A stretch of 34,726 nucleotides of DNA from Bacteroidales bacterium (GCA_017447815.1 JAFSMS010000065.1:1-34726), one strand, 5' to 3'. Positions 8,215 to 16,714 are shown, numbered from the stretch's first letter. The notes: generated by a model from the letters alone, not told the origin. Program-made: numbers and translations.

Positions 8215-9912
8215 GTGAAGGAAGACCTCGCACAGGCCAACCTGACCCGCGACCGCCGTCCGTCCGTGGAAACCTCGCTGCACGATTGCATGGAATATGC
8301 CTATGTGGTGCATCTTCACCCTACGCTGGTGAACGCCCTGATGTGTTCCCGGAAGGCGCAGGAATGCTGCCGGGAACTGTTTCCGGAGGCATTGTATATC
8401 GAATATACCGACCCCGGCTACACCTTGTTCAAGAAGGTGTATGACCGTCTCCAGGAGTGCAAGAAAACGGCCGGGCGCCAGCCTCAGGTGATCTTCCTGC
8501 AGAACCACGGCGTCTTTGTGGGTGCCGATACGACCGAGGAGATCGATGCCATCTATGCCGGGATGATGGAAAAACTCGAAGCCTGCGTGAAGGCGCTTCC
8601 GGAAGGGGAGAGTCCGGTCTGCGACTGCGTGACGGAGGTGATTCCCGCCGTCCGTCAGGTCCTTTCCCGCGGCGACCGCGGCCTCAAGACCTTGAGGATT
8701 ACGTCCAATGCCCTTACCGACTGGGCCCTGGAGCATGCCGATGCGGTGAAAACACCCTTTACGCCGGACATCATCGTCTATTGCAAGAGCGAGTATCCTG
8801 TCCTGGAGGCCGACGCCGGCAAGGCCGAGGAACTGATCGAGGCGTTTGTCGCCCGCCGCGGCTATACGCCCAAGGTGCTCCTGATGAAGGGCATCGGCCT
8901 GGTGGCCATTGGAGACCATGCCAAGAATGCCGACATCATCACCGAGGTGTTCCTGGATGCCGTGAAGGTGGCTTACTATGCCCAGTCCTTCGGCGGAGAG
9001 CACGGAATGGAGCCTGCCTGGATCGATTTCATCGACAACTGGGAGGTGGAGAATTACCGCAGAAAGGTGGCTTCCGGCGCTTCGCAGGGTAGGGTGGAAG
9101 GAAAGACCATTATCGTCACGGGTGCCGCCCAGGGCTTCGGCGAGGGCATCGCCCGCGAACTCATGGGGCAGGGCGCCAACATCATCGTGGCCGACCTGAA
9201 CGATGCGGTGGGGGCCAAGACGGCCGCGAGCCTGAATGCCGCCGGGCGGAACAACCGCGCCATCTTCGTGAAGACCAACGTGGCCGACATGCAGAGCCTG
9301 CAGAACCTGATGAAGGAGACGGTGTGCCGTTTCGGCGCGCTGGATGTCTTTGTCTCCAACGCGGGCGTGCTTCGCGCCGGCGGCCTCGAGGCCATGACCC
9401 CGGAGAACTTCGAGTTCGTCACCAATATCAATTACAAGGCTTATTTCTTCTGCGCCAAGGTGGCCAGCCACATCATGAAAATCGAGACCGGGAAGGATCC
9501 GGACTACTTTGCCGACATCGTCCAGGTGAACTCCAAGAGCGGTCTTAGGGGCTCCAAGGCCAATTTCGCCTATGCCGGCGGCAAATTCGGCGGCATCGGC
9601 CTCACGCAGAGTTTTGCGCTGGAGTTGGCGCCGTTCCGGGTGAAGGTGAACAGCATCTGCCCGGGCAACTTCTACGACGGGCCGCTGTGGAGCAATCCCG
9701 AGAACGGTCTTTTCGTGCAGTACCTGGCAGCGGGAAAGGTGCCCGGAGCCAAGACGGTACAGGATGTGAAGGACTATTACCTCGCACAGGTGCCCATGCG
9801 CAAGGGCTGCAACCCGGCCGACGTCACCAAGGCTATCCTCTACGCCATCGAGCAGACCGGCGAAACCGGACAGGCCATTCCGGTCACGGGCGGCCAGGTG
9901 ATGCTGGCCTAG
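8215..9912 (+). CDS. Downstream part of aldolase/SDR gene, possible restart product (565 aa)
   Basis: If ribosomes restart at GTG 8215 directly after the TAG, a 565-aa protein results. It keeps the aldolase metal-binding histidines (VHLHPT and NHGVFVGAD) and the whole SDR domain with cofactor motif TGAAQGFGEG and catalytic YAGGK, but lacks the GGGNTS/KASG segment that binds the substrate phosphate in class II aldolases. The SDR half should therefore fold and could work alone as a dehydrogenase, while the aldolase half would need the 78-residue N-terminal fragment in trans. The GGGAGG at 8204-8209 makes the restart plausible. Whether any product is made is unknown. Confidence 0.5.
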   Translation: MKEDLAQANLTRDRRPSVETSLHDCMEYAYVVHLHPTLVNALMCSRKAQECCRELFPEALYIEYTDPGYTLFKKVYDRLQECKKTAGRQPQVIFLQNHGVFVGADTTEEIDAIYAGMMEKLEACVKALPEGESPVCDCVTEVIPAVRQVLSRGDRGLKTLRITSNALTDWALEHADAVKTPFTPDIIVYCKSEYPVLEADAGKAEELIEAFVARRGYTPKVLLMKGIGLVAIGDHAKNADIITEVFLDAVKVAYYAQSFGGEHGMEPAWIDFIDNWEVENYRRKVASGASQGRVEGKTIIVTGAAQGFGEGIARELMGQGANIIVADLNDAVGAKTAASLNAAGRNNRAIFVKTNVADMQSLQNLMKETVCRFGALDVFVSNAGVLRAGGLEAMTPENFEFVTNINYKAYFFCAKVASHIMKIETGKDPDYFADIVQVNSKSGLRGSKANFAYAGGKFGGIGLTQSFALELAPFRVKVNSICPGNFYDGPLWSNPENGLFVQYLAAGKVPGAKTVQDVKDYYLAQVPMRKGCNPADVTKAILYAIEQTGETGQAIPVTGGQVMLA

Positions 9913-9955
9913 CCTTGCAGAGTACATAAGGACTTGAATATAAAAGGAATATATT

Positions 9956-11221
9956 ATGAAAACAAAAGCTGTTCGTCTTTATGGACAAGGCGATTTGCGC
10001 TTGGAAGAGTTTGAACTTCCGGCACTGAAAGCGGATGAGATCCTGGCGAAAGTGGTGAGCGACAGCATCTGCATGTCATCTTACAAGGCGGTGAATCAAG
10101 GTGTCGCCCATAAGCGGGTCCCCAATGACGTCGCGGAGCATCCTACCATCATCGGCCATGAATTCGCCGGTGAAATCGTGGAAGTGGGGGAGAAATGGAA
10201 GGGGCAGTTCAAGGCGGGCGACAAGTTCTCCATCCAGCCGGCGATGAATTATCCCGGCGGTCCGGTGGGCATCTACAGCGCTCCGGGCTATTCCTATCCG
10301 TTCATTGGCGGGGATGCCACGTATGTGATCATCCCCAATGAGGTGATGGAGTGCGGCTGCCTGCTTCCTTTCAAGGGAGAGGGCTTTTACCCTGCATCGC
10401 TGAGCGAACCGCTGTCCTGCGTGATCGGCGCCATGCACGCCAACTACCACGGGACGCCGGGCAGATACGTGCATACGATGGAAATCAAGGATGGCGGGAA
10501 AATGGCCCTCCTGGCCAGCGTAGGGCCGATGGGCCTGGCCGCCATCAACTATGTCCTGCACAGGGACGACCGCCGCCCCTCGCTGGTGGTGGTGACCGAT
10601 ATCAACCAGGAGCGCCTGGACCGTGCCGCCTCCCTGTACACCGAGGAATTCGCGGCCTCCCGCGGCATCACGCTGAAGTATGTCAATACAGGAATCGAGA
10701 AGCCGGTGGATCTTTTGATGGAACTCTCCGGCGGCACGGGCTACGATGATGTCTTCTGCTTCGCCCCCGTTCCCGCGGTGGTGGAACAGGCCGACGATAT
10801 CTTGGCCTTCGACGGCTGCCTGAATTTCTTCGCAGGCCCTTCCAAGGCCCCCTTTAAGGCCCCGTTCAACTTCTACAACGTGCATTACAACAACACGCAT
10901 GTGGTAGGCACCTCCGGCGGCAACACCGACGATATGAAGGAGGCCCTGCACTATATGGGCAAGGGGATGGATCCGGCCGGACTGGTCACCCATATCGGCG
11001 GACTCAATGCCGTGATTGAGACCACGAAGAACCTGCCTTCCATTCCCGGCGGCAAAAAACTCATCTACACGCACATCGAGATGCCACTAACGGCCATTGC
11101 CGACTTTGGCGCCATCGGAACGCCCCCCTTCGGTGAACTGGATCGTATTTGCAAGGCCCACAAGGGGTTGTGGAATGTCGAGGCGGAAAAGTATTTACTG
11201 GATTACTATGAAAAAAATTGA
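9956..11221 (+). CDS. Zinc-type alcohol dehydrogenase, SorE-like
   Basis: A 421-aa medium-chain dehydrogenase resembling the L-sorbose-1-phosphate reductase (SorE) group, which reduces a ketose phosphate at C2 with NAD(P)H. Visible are Cys39 in SDSICMSSYKA, GHEFAGEIVEVG (His about 69), SEPLSC, and a cofactor-binding region near VGPMGLAAINYVL (about 190) followed by VVVTDINQERLDRA. The structural-zinc cysteine cluster of classical alcohol dehydrogenases is missing, which is usual for this group. It lies 43 nt after the SDR gene, the largest gap in the operon, and overlaps the next gene by 14 nt. Exact substrate is unknown; a sugar or sugar-phosphate ketose is inferred. Confidence 0.78.
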   Translation: MKTKAVRLYGQGDLRLEEFELPALKADEILAKVVSDSICMSSYKAVNQGVAHKRVPNDVAEHPTIIGHEFAGEIVEVGEKWKGQFKAGDKFSIQPAMNYPGGPVGIYSAPGYSYPFIGGDATYVIIPNEVMECGCLLPFKGEGFYPASLSEPLSCVIGAMHANYHGTPGRYVHTMEIKDGGKMALLASVGPMGLAAINYVLHRDDRRPSLVVVTDINQERLDRAASLYTEEFAASRGITLKYVNTGIEKPVDLLMELSGGTGYDDVFCFAPVPAVVEQADDILAFDGCLNFFAGPSKAPFKAPFNFYNVHYNNTHVVGTSGGNTDDMKEALHYMGKGMDPAGLVTHIGGLNAVIETTKNLPSIPGGKKLIYTHIEMPLTAIADFGAIGTPPFGELDRICKAHKGLWNVEAEKYLLDYYEKN

Positions 11222-12512
11222 TACTTCACTCATGCATCCGGCCGAGCAGATTGCCCTGATCATCGGCCGCATTTATCGCCGGAAGATGACGACCACTTCC
11301 GGCGGAAACCTGTCCATCATGGACGATAACGGGGATATGTGGATTACGCCCGCCGGAATTGACAAGGGTTCCCTGACTCCGGCCGATATCATGTGCGTCA
11401 AGGCCGACGGAACCATCGTCGGCCCGCATAAGCCCTCTTCGGAATATCCTTTTCACCGGGCGCTGTACAAGATGCGCCCCAAGATGAGGAGTGTCATCCA
11501 CGCCCATCCTCCGGGACTGGTGACCTTCTCCATCGTGCACCAGGTGCCCGACACCAGCATCATCCCGCAGGCCCGCGGCGTTTGCGGTCCGGTGGGCTTT
11601 GCTCCCTACGCCCTTCCGGGAAGTGAGTTGCTGGGAGAGAAGATTGCGGCCGAGTTCGCTACGAATCCGGAGTACAAGGCCGTCATTATGGAGAATCACG
11701 GCGTGGTGCTGATGGGGGATGATATCGCCGATGCCTATCAGCGCCTGGAAACCCTGGAACTGTGTGCCCGTACCATCCTGAACGCCCGTACGCTGGGAAA
11801 ACCGGTCTATCTCACGGAAGAGCAGATTCTCAGCCACGAGAAGGCCATTCACATCGATTTCGAGCATTTCATGAATGTGGAGCACCCCTCCGACGAGCGG
11901 GCCATCCGGACGGAAATCTGCGAAATCGTTCACCGCGCCTGTGCCCAGGGACTGATGTGCAGTTCGTACGGAACGGCGTCCGTGCGCTGGAGAGGGAATG
12001 ATTTCCTCATTACGCCCTCCGACAAGCAGCGCTGGGACTTGGAACCGCATGATATCGTGCAGGTGAAGGACGGCCGTGTGGAGGCTGGCAAGAACGCCAG
12101 CCGTTCGGTGGCCCTCCATTATGAGATTTACAAGCGCAATCCGAAGATCAACAGCATTATCCTCACGCAGACGCCCTATTTGATGGGCTATGCCACCACC
12201 GGTGTGAAGTTCGATGTGCGCACCATCCCCGAGAGTTGGATTTTCCTGCAGGATGTGCCGCTGTATCCCTTCGGCAGCCAGTACCACGCCATCGAGAAGA
12301 TGGCCGAGGGTTTCCGGAAACTGCCTTGCGCCCTGCTGTCCAACGACTCCATTCTGGTGACGGGCGACCGCCTCATCAATACCTTCGACAAACTGGAGGT
12401 AGCCGATTTCAGCGCCCGTTCCCTGATTATGGCCGCCCCGGTGGGCAAGCTGAATCCGATCACAGACGCTGAAATAGAAGATCTCCGCGTGGCATTCCAC
12501 GTGGGCGAGTAA
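11208..12512 (+). CDS. Tandem class II aldolase/adducin-like protein
   Basis: A 434-aa protein with two class II aldolase-like domains. The first (about 15-205) has the substrate loop TSGGNLS, SSEYPFH with the catalytic-type Glu, and the metal site VIHAHPPG and ENHGVVLMG. The second (about 220-430) aligns in outline (SVALHYEIYK, LTQTPYLMGY, LLSNDSILVTGD) but has lost the metal histidines, so it is probably structural. I start it at ATG 11208, overlapping the dehydrogenase stop by 14 nt; the frame is open further left but that would intrude deep into the dehydrogenase. Met at 11232 is an alternative. It is likely an aldolase or epimerase acting on a sugar phosphate made in this operon. Confidence 0.78.
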   Translation: MKKIDTSLMHPAEQIALIIGRIYRRKMTTTSGGNLSIMDDNGDMWITPAGIDKGSLTPADIMCVKADGTIVGPHKPSSEYPFHRALYKMRPKMRSVIHAHPPGLVTFSIVHQVPDTSIIPQARGVCGPVGFAPYALPGSELLGEKIAAEFATNPEYKAVIMENHGVVLMGDDIADAYQRLETLELCARTILNARTLGKPVYLTEEQILSHEKAIHIDFEHFMNVEHPSDERAIRTEICEIVHRACAQGLMCSSYGTASVRWRGNDFLITPSDKQRWDLEPHDIVQVKDGRVEAGKNASRSVALHYEIYKRNPKINSIILTQTPYLMGYATTGVKFDVRTIPESWIFLQDVPLYPFGSQYHAIEKMAEGFRKLPCALLSNDSILVTGDRLINTFDKLEVADFSARSLIMAAPVGKLNPITDAEIEDLRVAFHVGE

Positions 12513-12521
12513 GCGCTTTCC

Positions 12522-13529
12522 TTACATCTCGTTGCCCACTTTGCGGGCACGTTTGGGTTTGTCCAGGTTGATTCCGTCAGCCTGGGCAATTTCTACCAGG
12601 GTGTTCCAACCGGCGGCAAGATAGACATAGGCCTGCAGGTCTCCGGCTTCGGGGACGATGATGGTGGTGAAAGGAGTGGGTTTGGTGTCGATGGCGACGA
12701 CATGCACGTTGGCTCCGCCGAAAACGGTCTGGTACTTCTCATACTCGCTCTCGATGGGGTTCACCACAAAGACGATGTCTCCGTCTTCCATCACCTCTTC
12801 GGGGCCGTGAAGGGCGTAGGTGCCCTCCAGGAAGTCGCTCTTGCGGCGGGTGATTTCGTTGGTCTTGAGGGTGAGTTCCTCGGTTACGCCGTCGTTCATG
12901 CCGGCAAAGTAAATGGTCTTGGCTCCGCGGACCCAGTCAACAATCTCCGAAGGGATTGCCAGGGTGAGGGCTTTCTCCACCTTGTCGGCAAGGGCGTCGA
13001 GTTCCTTGGCGATATCCTTTCCGGCCAGTTTCCAGATGACGGTCTCAAACAGGAGGGTCTGCTCCACGACGCTCTTGGTGGCGGCGACGGCATTTTCCCA
13101 GCCGCAACTGAGGACGACGGTTTTCTCACAGACTTCCTCCAGCGGGGTGCCGGCATTGGCGGTGACGCCGAAGAAATCCTTGTGGCCGGCGGCCTTGAGT
13201 TGCTTCGCCAGCATGAGAGTTTCCTTGGTGCGGCCGGAGTTGGAATCCAGAAGAACGGTGTAGCCGTCCAGTTTATACTCGCCGGCTTGATGGGAACCTT
13301 CCGTGTGCACGAAGGTGGGGATGCCGAAGCGGAGGGCCTTGCGGATGGCATTCTTGGCCGGCATGATGCGGCTGGAGCCCTCACCGGAGAACAGGATGTG
13401 ACCGGTCTTGCGGGCGGAATCGACGATGAAATCGGCCGTGGCGGGATTGAACTTGCGAATGACTTCTACCGTGTCCATCATTTCACGGCAGAGGTAATAC
13501 TGTGCATACTTGTTTTCTTTCAGATTCAT
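12522..13529 (-). CDS. SIS-domain sugar-phosphate isomerase/deglycase
   Basis: A 335-aa cytoplasmic protein with two SIS folds (about 30-170 and 190-310), like the AgaS, FrlB and GlmS isomerase-half families that isomerise or deglycate amino-sugar and ketose phosphates. Supporting sequence: ILFSGEGSSR for phosphate binding, LLDSNSGRTKET (the SxSGxT type loop), AATKSVVEQ, and ALHGPEEV, close to the EFxHGP block of FrlB/AgaS proteins. It begins 13 nt after the ABC exporter on the same strand and converges on the aldolase gene with 9 nt between stops. It may therefore be transcribed with the exporter module although its chemistry suits the sugar operon. Substrate unknown. Confidence 0.8.
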   Translation of the reverse strand: MNLKENKYAQYYLCREMMDTVEVIRKFNPATADFIVDSARKTGHILFSGEGSSRIMPAKNAIRKALRFGIPTFVHTEGSHQAGEYKLDGYTVLLDSNSGRTKETLMLAKQLKAAGHKDFFGVTANAGTPLEEVCEKTVVLSCGWENAVAATKSVVEQTLLFETVIWKLAGKDIAKELDALADKVEKALTLAIPSEIVDWVRGAKTIYFAGMNDGVTEELTLKTNEITRRKSDFLEGTYALHGPEEVMEDGDIVFVVNPIESEYEKYQTVFGGANVHVVAIDTKPTPFTTIIVPEAGDLQAYVYLAAGWNTLVEIAQADGINLDKPKRARKVGNEM

Positions 13530-13542
13530 AATGACTATATGA

Positions 13543-15162
13543 TTATAATGTTACGATATGATCGGCATATTGGGTGACAGCCTCCCGGTGGGAGATGAAC
13601 AGGATGGTCTTTTTCCCATGGTAGCGGCTGTGCAGGTTTTCCAGCAGTTGCTGTTCGGTGGCGGGATCCAGGGCCGATGTGCTTTCGTCCAGGATGAGGA
13701 TGCCGCCGGGGCGGAGGAGGGCCCTTGCGATGGCGATGCGTTGCGCCTGCCCCTCGCTGAGACCGCTTCCCACTTCACCGCACGGGGTGTCCAGGCCGGA
13801 GGGCAGTGACCGCACGAAGCCGGCCATGGCCGTGTCGAGGGCCTGGAACAGTTCTTCCTCGGAAGCCTGCGGAGCGGCCAGTTGGAGATTGCTTCGGATG
13901 GTGCCGCTCAGGAGGGAGTTTCCCTGCGGAATGTACATGAAATTGCTTCTCAGGGCGCTTCCGGCAGGAATTCCGCCGATGGTGACGCTTCCTTCCGTAG
14001 GCTTCAGAAGGCCCAGGATCAGGCGGATGAGCGTGCTTTTCCCGATGCCGGTGGGGCCGGCGATGGCACTGAGGCTGCCGGAGGGGAAGGTGCAGGAGAA
14101 ATCCCGGAGAACCTCTTCCGGGGAGTCCGGATAACGGTAGGTGAGGCGGGTCACTTTCACCTCGGGAGCGCCGTCGAGACGGATGGCTTCCGTGGCCGGC
14201 TCCTCTTCCAGTTCCAGCAGTTCCATCAGCCTTTCCACGGATGTGAGGGCGGTGATGAAGGCCGGGATTTGCCGGCCGAATTCGGCGATGGGCCGCTGCA
14301 CCTGGGACACCAGTTGCAGAAAGGCCGTCATGGTGCCGTAGGTGACGGTTCCGTGCAGGATGCCGACGATGCCCCAAAGGAAGGCGGCGGCATGGCCGGC
14401 CTGGAAGCCGAGGAACATGAGTCCGCGGGCTACGGCGTTGTAGTTGAGGCGTTTGCGAGTGTTGTCTTCGACGTCGGCCTGTAGCCAGCCGAACTTTTCC
14501 AAAACCCGCTCGACGTTGGTGAGGGTGAGGACCAGCACCCGGTGCTGCAGGCTTTCCTGCATAAGTTGCTGCATCTCGCTTTCCCGGGACCGAATGCGGG
14601 CCATGAGTTGGCGGATTTGGCGGAAGAACAATTTGGACCCCAGAACGGCGGCACTCATCAGGATGATGAGCACCCACAGCAGGTTGGGCGCCAGCACCAG
14701 CAAGTAGGCCGATGCGGCCAGAAGTTGCACGATGGTGATCACAAGTCCGGGGATGCGCTCGCAGATGAGTTCCGATATCACCCGGATGTCTTCCTCCAGG
14801 CGGTTGACGGTGTCTCCGGAAAGAAAACGCTCCCTTCCGTCCCACCGGCTCTTCAGGACATGGCCGAAGATGTCCTTGCGGAGGATGTTCTGGGTTTTCA
14901 CCTGGTTGTAACTGTCCCACCAGTTTCCGAAGATGATGACGCCAAGTTGGACGGCCATGATGCCCAGAAACAGGCCGATGGCCGGGCCCAGCGAATCATT
15001 CCGGACGCCCGTGGCGATATCGACCAGGTATTTGCTGACCCAGACGAAGGACAGCGAGGCGGCGATGCGCACCACCCCCACCCCAATGGTGACGGCTACC
15101 CGCCACCGGACGGGGCGGGAGAGGGACCAGACGGTTCCGGCGCAGGCCTTGAAACTCTTCAT
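13543..15162 (-). CDS. ABC exporter, fused membrane and ATPase domains
   Basis: A 539-aa half-transporter of the MsbA/lipid-peptide exporter type that would act as a dimer in the inner membrane. The N-terminal part (about 1-310) holds some six membrane segments; the C-terminal ATPase has Walker A GPTGIGKST (about 365), signature LSEGQAQR (about 462), Walker B GILILDEST and the switch histidine FISHRE. No N-terminal C39 peptidase domain is present. Its ATG overlaps the PqqD-like gene stop (TAATG at 15160-15164). The context of PqqD-like, kinase-like and peptidase genes suggests export of a modified peptide; a lipid or drug substrate cannot be excluded. Confidence 0.88.
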   Translation of the reverse strand: MKSFKACAGTVWSLSRPVRWRVAVTIGVGVVRIAASLSFVWVSKYLVDIATGVRNDSLGPAIGLFLGIMAVQLGVIIFGNWWDSYNQVKTQNILRKDIFGHVLKSRWDGRERFLSGDTVNRLEEDIRVISELICERIPGLVITIVQLLAASAYLLVLAPNLLWVLIILMSAAVLGSKLFFRQIRQLMARIRSRESEMQQLMQESLQHRVLVLTLTNVERVLEKFGWLQADVEDNTRKRLNYNAVARGLMFLGFQAGHAAAFLWGIVGILHGTVTYGTMTAFLQLVSQVQRPIAEFGRQIPAFITALTSVERLMELLELEEEPATEAIRLDGAPEVKVTRLTYRYPDSPEEVLRDFSCTFPSGSLSAIAGPTGIGKSTLIRLILGLLKPTEGSVTIGGIPAGSALRSNFMYIPQGNSLLSGTIRSNLQLAAPQASEEELFQALDTAMAGFVRSLPSGLDTPCGEVGSGLSEGQAQRIAIARALLRPGGILILDESTSALDPATEQQLLENLHSRYHGKKTILFISHREAVTQYADHIVTL

Positions 15163-15431
15163 TACTCCGTTACTACGCCTTCCTGAATCCAGACACTGAC
15201 GAGTTTTTCCACATCGGCGCAGGCCTGCTCCCGGGAGACTTCGTATTTGTCCAGAAGAAGCCCGACCAGGGTTTCACGGGTGAATTCCCTTCCCTCCACC
15301 TCTTTCCAGAGGTAGGCGGCCGACTCGTTCAGGGACAGCATCTTGTTGAAATTCACCTGGGCGAGGCCTTCGCCCACAACGACAAATTCTCCGCAGATGG
15401 AGCGCAGGATGAATCCTTCTTTTATCTTCAT
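15162..15431 (-). CDS. PqqD-family (RRE) protein
   Basis: An 89-aa single-domain protein resembling PqqD, the winged-helix RiPP recognition element that binds leader peptides and hands them to modifying enzymes. Visible features are the N-terminal strand block (GFILRSICGEFVVVGEG), the FNKMLSLNESAAYLWKEVEGREFTRETL core typical of Bacteroidota PqqD-like proteins, and the helical VSREQACADVEKLVSVWIQEGVV end. It overlaps the peptidase gene by 4 nt (ATGA) and the exporter by 1 nt, so it is translationally coupled. No radical-SAM partner is present in the window. The family is firm, the leader-binding role inferred. Confidence 0.85.
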   Translation of the reverse strand: MKIKEGFILRSICGEFVVVGEGLAQVNFNKMLSLNESAAYLWKEVEGREFTRETLVGLLLDKYEVSREQACADVEKLVSVWIQEGVVTE

Positions 15432-15847
15432 GGCAATCTCCTGTAAATGGCTAGAATATATCTTCTTATGGGTAGGAGCCGGCGCCAGAGGCGACCGTCT
15501 CCGGGATTGATTTCCTTTCCGCTGCGCAGGATGGCGGTCACCGTACCCAGCACGTCGGCGGTGGTACAGGTTTCCGTTCCGGCGATGTTGCCGTCTCCCA
15601 TGAGGGTGAGCCGGTCTCCGTCCTTGCGGATGAGGCGGTGCAGCACGTATCGGCCCGGAAGGCGCACCAAAATGATGTCACCGACGGCTACGGTGGGATT
15701 CTTGCGCAGGCGCACGGCGTCTTTCCCGCCGCGGATGAAGGGGAGCATACTGCTTCCCAGGGGCGTGAGCGTGACCTCGCGTCCTTCCAGCATCAGGGCG
15801 GCGGCTTCTTCCAGCAGGACTTCGTTGGCGACGGTGCGTTTATCCAT
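15428..15847 (-). CDS. S24/S26-family (signal-peptidase-like) peptidase
   Basis: A 139-aa protein of the signal peptidase I / LexA fold. GSSMLPFIRGG (about residue 35) has the catalytic-type Ser of the SM motif; GRYVLHRLIR (about 75) puts a His where bacterial enzymes have Lys, as in the archaeal/eukaryotic Ser-His type, and TLMGDGN follows. Two hydrophobic stretches are weak, so membrane anchoring is uncertain. I start it at ATG 15847, which overlaps the kinase-like gene end by 8 nt; a 19-codon upstream extension lies wholly in that gene and has no family sequence. It probably processes a peptide with the neighbouring exporter. Confidence 0.75.
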   Translation of the reverse strand: MDKRTVANEVLLEEAAALMLEGREVTLTPLGSSMLPFIRGGKDAVRLRKNPTVAVGDIILVRLPGRYVLHRLIRKDGDRLTLMGDGNIAGTETCTTADVLGTVTAILRSGKEINPGDGRLWRRLLPIRRYILAIYRRLP

Positions 15848-16700
15848 GGACGGTTTGATAACAGAGTTCTGCGGCGGCCTGGTCGGGCAGGCAGTCCAAT
15901 ACATAGCAGGGGAGGACGGCCGTGAGGCCTTCCAGGGTGCGATGCCAGCCGTCGGCCAGTTCCTTGAACGGGCGGAAACCGGAGGCCGATGCCATCAGGG
16001 AGGCATAGGACTGGATGGCGGAAAGCCGCTCAATCTTGTTGAAGGGAGCCTGGCGGATGCGGACGACGGCCCCGGCCGGCACATCCTTGTTTTTGTAGCA
16101 AGGGGTTTTCCCGCTCCAGGGAGAGCCGTACACGCGGGCTGTCCCGTCCGGCATCAGGCGCAGGACGGGGTTGTCGTCATTGAGCAGTTCCGTGCCCGGA
16201 ATATGCTTGAGCCAGAGGCTGCTGTGGGTGCTTTTCCCGGTCCCGCTCCGGCCCAGGAACAAGTATCCTTTTCCGTCGTTCATTACCACGGACGAATGCA
16301 TTTCCAGAATGCCATGCCGGGCCGATGCAAAGGCAAACTGCAGCATGAGCGCATTGTTCAGGGCAAAGGTGCGGTCTTCCCCCACGAAGAGCAGCCGGCT
16401 CCGGGTAAAATCTTCGCTGGTCCGCAGTTCTGCCGCCAGGGGTTTCCCGGGGAGGGGACGCATGCGGAAACGGTATCCTCCTTCTTCCAGGGCGTCGATG
16501 GAGATCTCGGGGAAACCGGGACCGTCTTCGGTCTTGAAGACCGGCCGGGAAGGAACTGGGACCATGCTGGAAACCAACTCCATACGGAAAAGTTCCTCTC
16601 CGTCCTCCGAAAGGAAGGGGGCCAGATTGGGCATGGAAGGCATGGGGCCTTCAATGACAAAGCGAAATCCGGCGACCTGATATGAATGAATCTCGTGCAT
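15840..16700 (-). CDS. HPr-kinase-like ATPase
   Basis: A 286-aa protein whose C-terminal half (about 130-286) carries an HprK-like P-loop GRSGTGKST, an acidic LLNDDNP block and GSPWSGKTPCYKN, all typical of the HprK relatives that occur beside PqqD-like proteins in RiPP clusters. The N-terminal half is not recognised. True HPr kinases have an N-terminal DRTGG-like domain and regulate sugar uptake; this one lacks it, so carbon regulation is unlikely. It is the first gene of its operon, directly after the terminator of the glycosyltransferase, and a -7 box lies only 6 nt before its ATG, suggesting a leaderless message. Confidence 0.72.
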   Translation of the reverse strand: MHEIHSYQVAGFRFVIEGPMPSMPNLAPFLSEDGEELFRMELVSSMVPVPSRPVFKTEDGPGFPEISIDALEEGGYRFRMRPLPGKPLAAELRTSEDFTRSRLLFVGEDRTFALNNALMLQFAFASARHGILEMHSSVVMNDGKGYLFLGRSGTGKSTHSSLWLKHIPGTELLNDDNPVLRLMPDGTARVYGSPWSGKTPCYKNKDVPAGAVVRIRQAPFNKIERLSAIQSYASLMASASGFRPFKELADGWHRTLEGLTAVLPCYVLDCLPDQAAAELCYQTVHG

Positions 16701-16706
16701 GAATTA

Positions 16707-16714
16707 CAAATCTA
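16707..16714 (-). promoter_or_regulatory. Bacteroidota -7 box before the HprK-like operon
   Basis: Reading the minus strand, TAGATTTG fits the TAnnTTTG consensus. About 19 nt further upstream is TTTC, a 3/4 match to the -33 TTTG. Only 6 nt separate the box from the ATG at 16700. Confidence 0.6.

Larger units (their letters stand above)
7978..9912 (+). pseudogene. Class II aldolase / short-chain dehydrogenase fusion interrupted by in-frame TAG
   Basis: Read through, this is one 644-codon frame matching the bifunctional aldolase/SDR family that includes RhaE-type rhamnulose-phosphate aldolase/lactaldehyde dehydrogenases. The class II aldolase domain (about 1-365) has GGGNTS and KASG in the first 45 residues, ETSLHD, the metal-binding VHLHPT and NHGVFVGAD. 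The SDR domain (about 373-644) has TGAAQGFGEG for NAD(P), VNSKSG and the catalytic YAGGK. Codon 79 (8212-8214) is TAG between VNEREA and VKEDL; a single C-to-T change from CAG (Gln) would explain it. The stop splits the aldolase domain, separating phosphate-binding residues from the metal site. It could be a true nonsense mutation, a split gene with restart, readthrough, or an error in the sequence. Confidence 0.8.

Noticed and set aside
7978-9912. TAG reassigned to Gln in this genome
   Set aside because: TAG is the natural stop of recF, the MFS gene and this very frame, so only a local event is plausible.
15848-15904. 19-codon N-terminal extension of the S24/S26 peptidase
   Set aside because: It lies entirely within the HprK-like gene end and adds no family sequence; ATG 15847 fits the operon overlaps.
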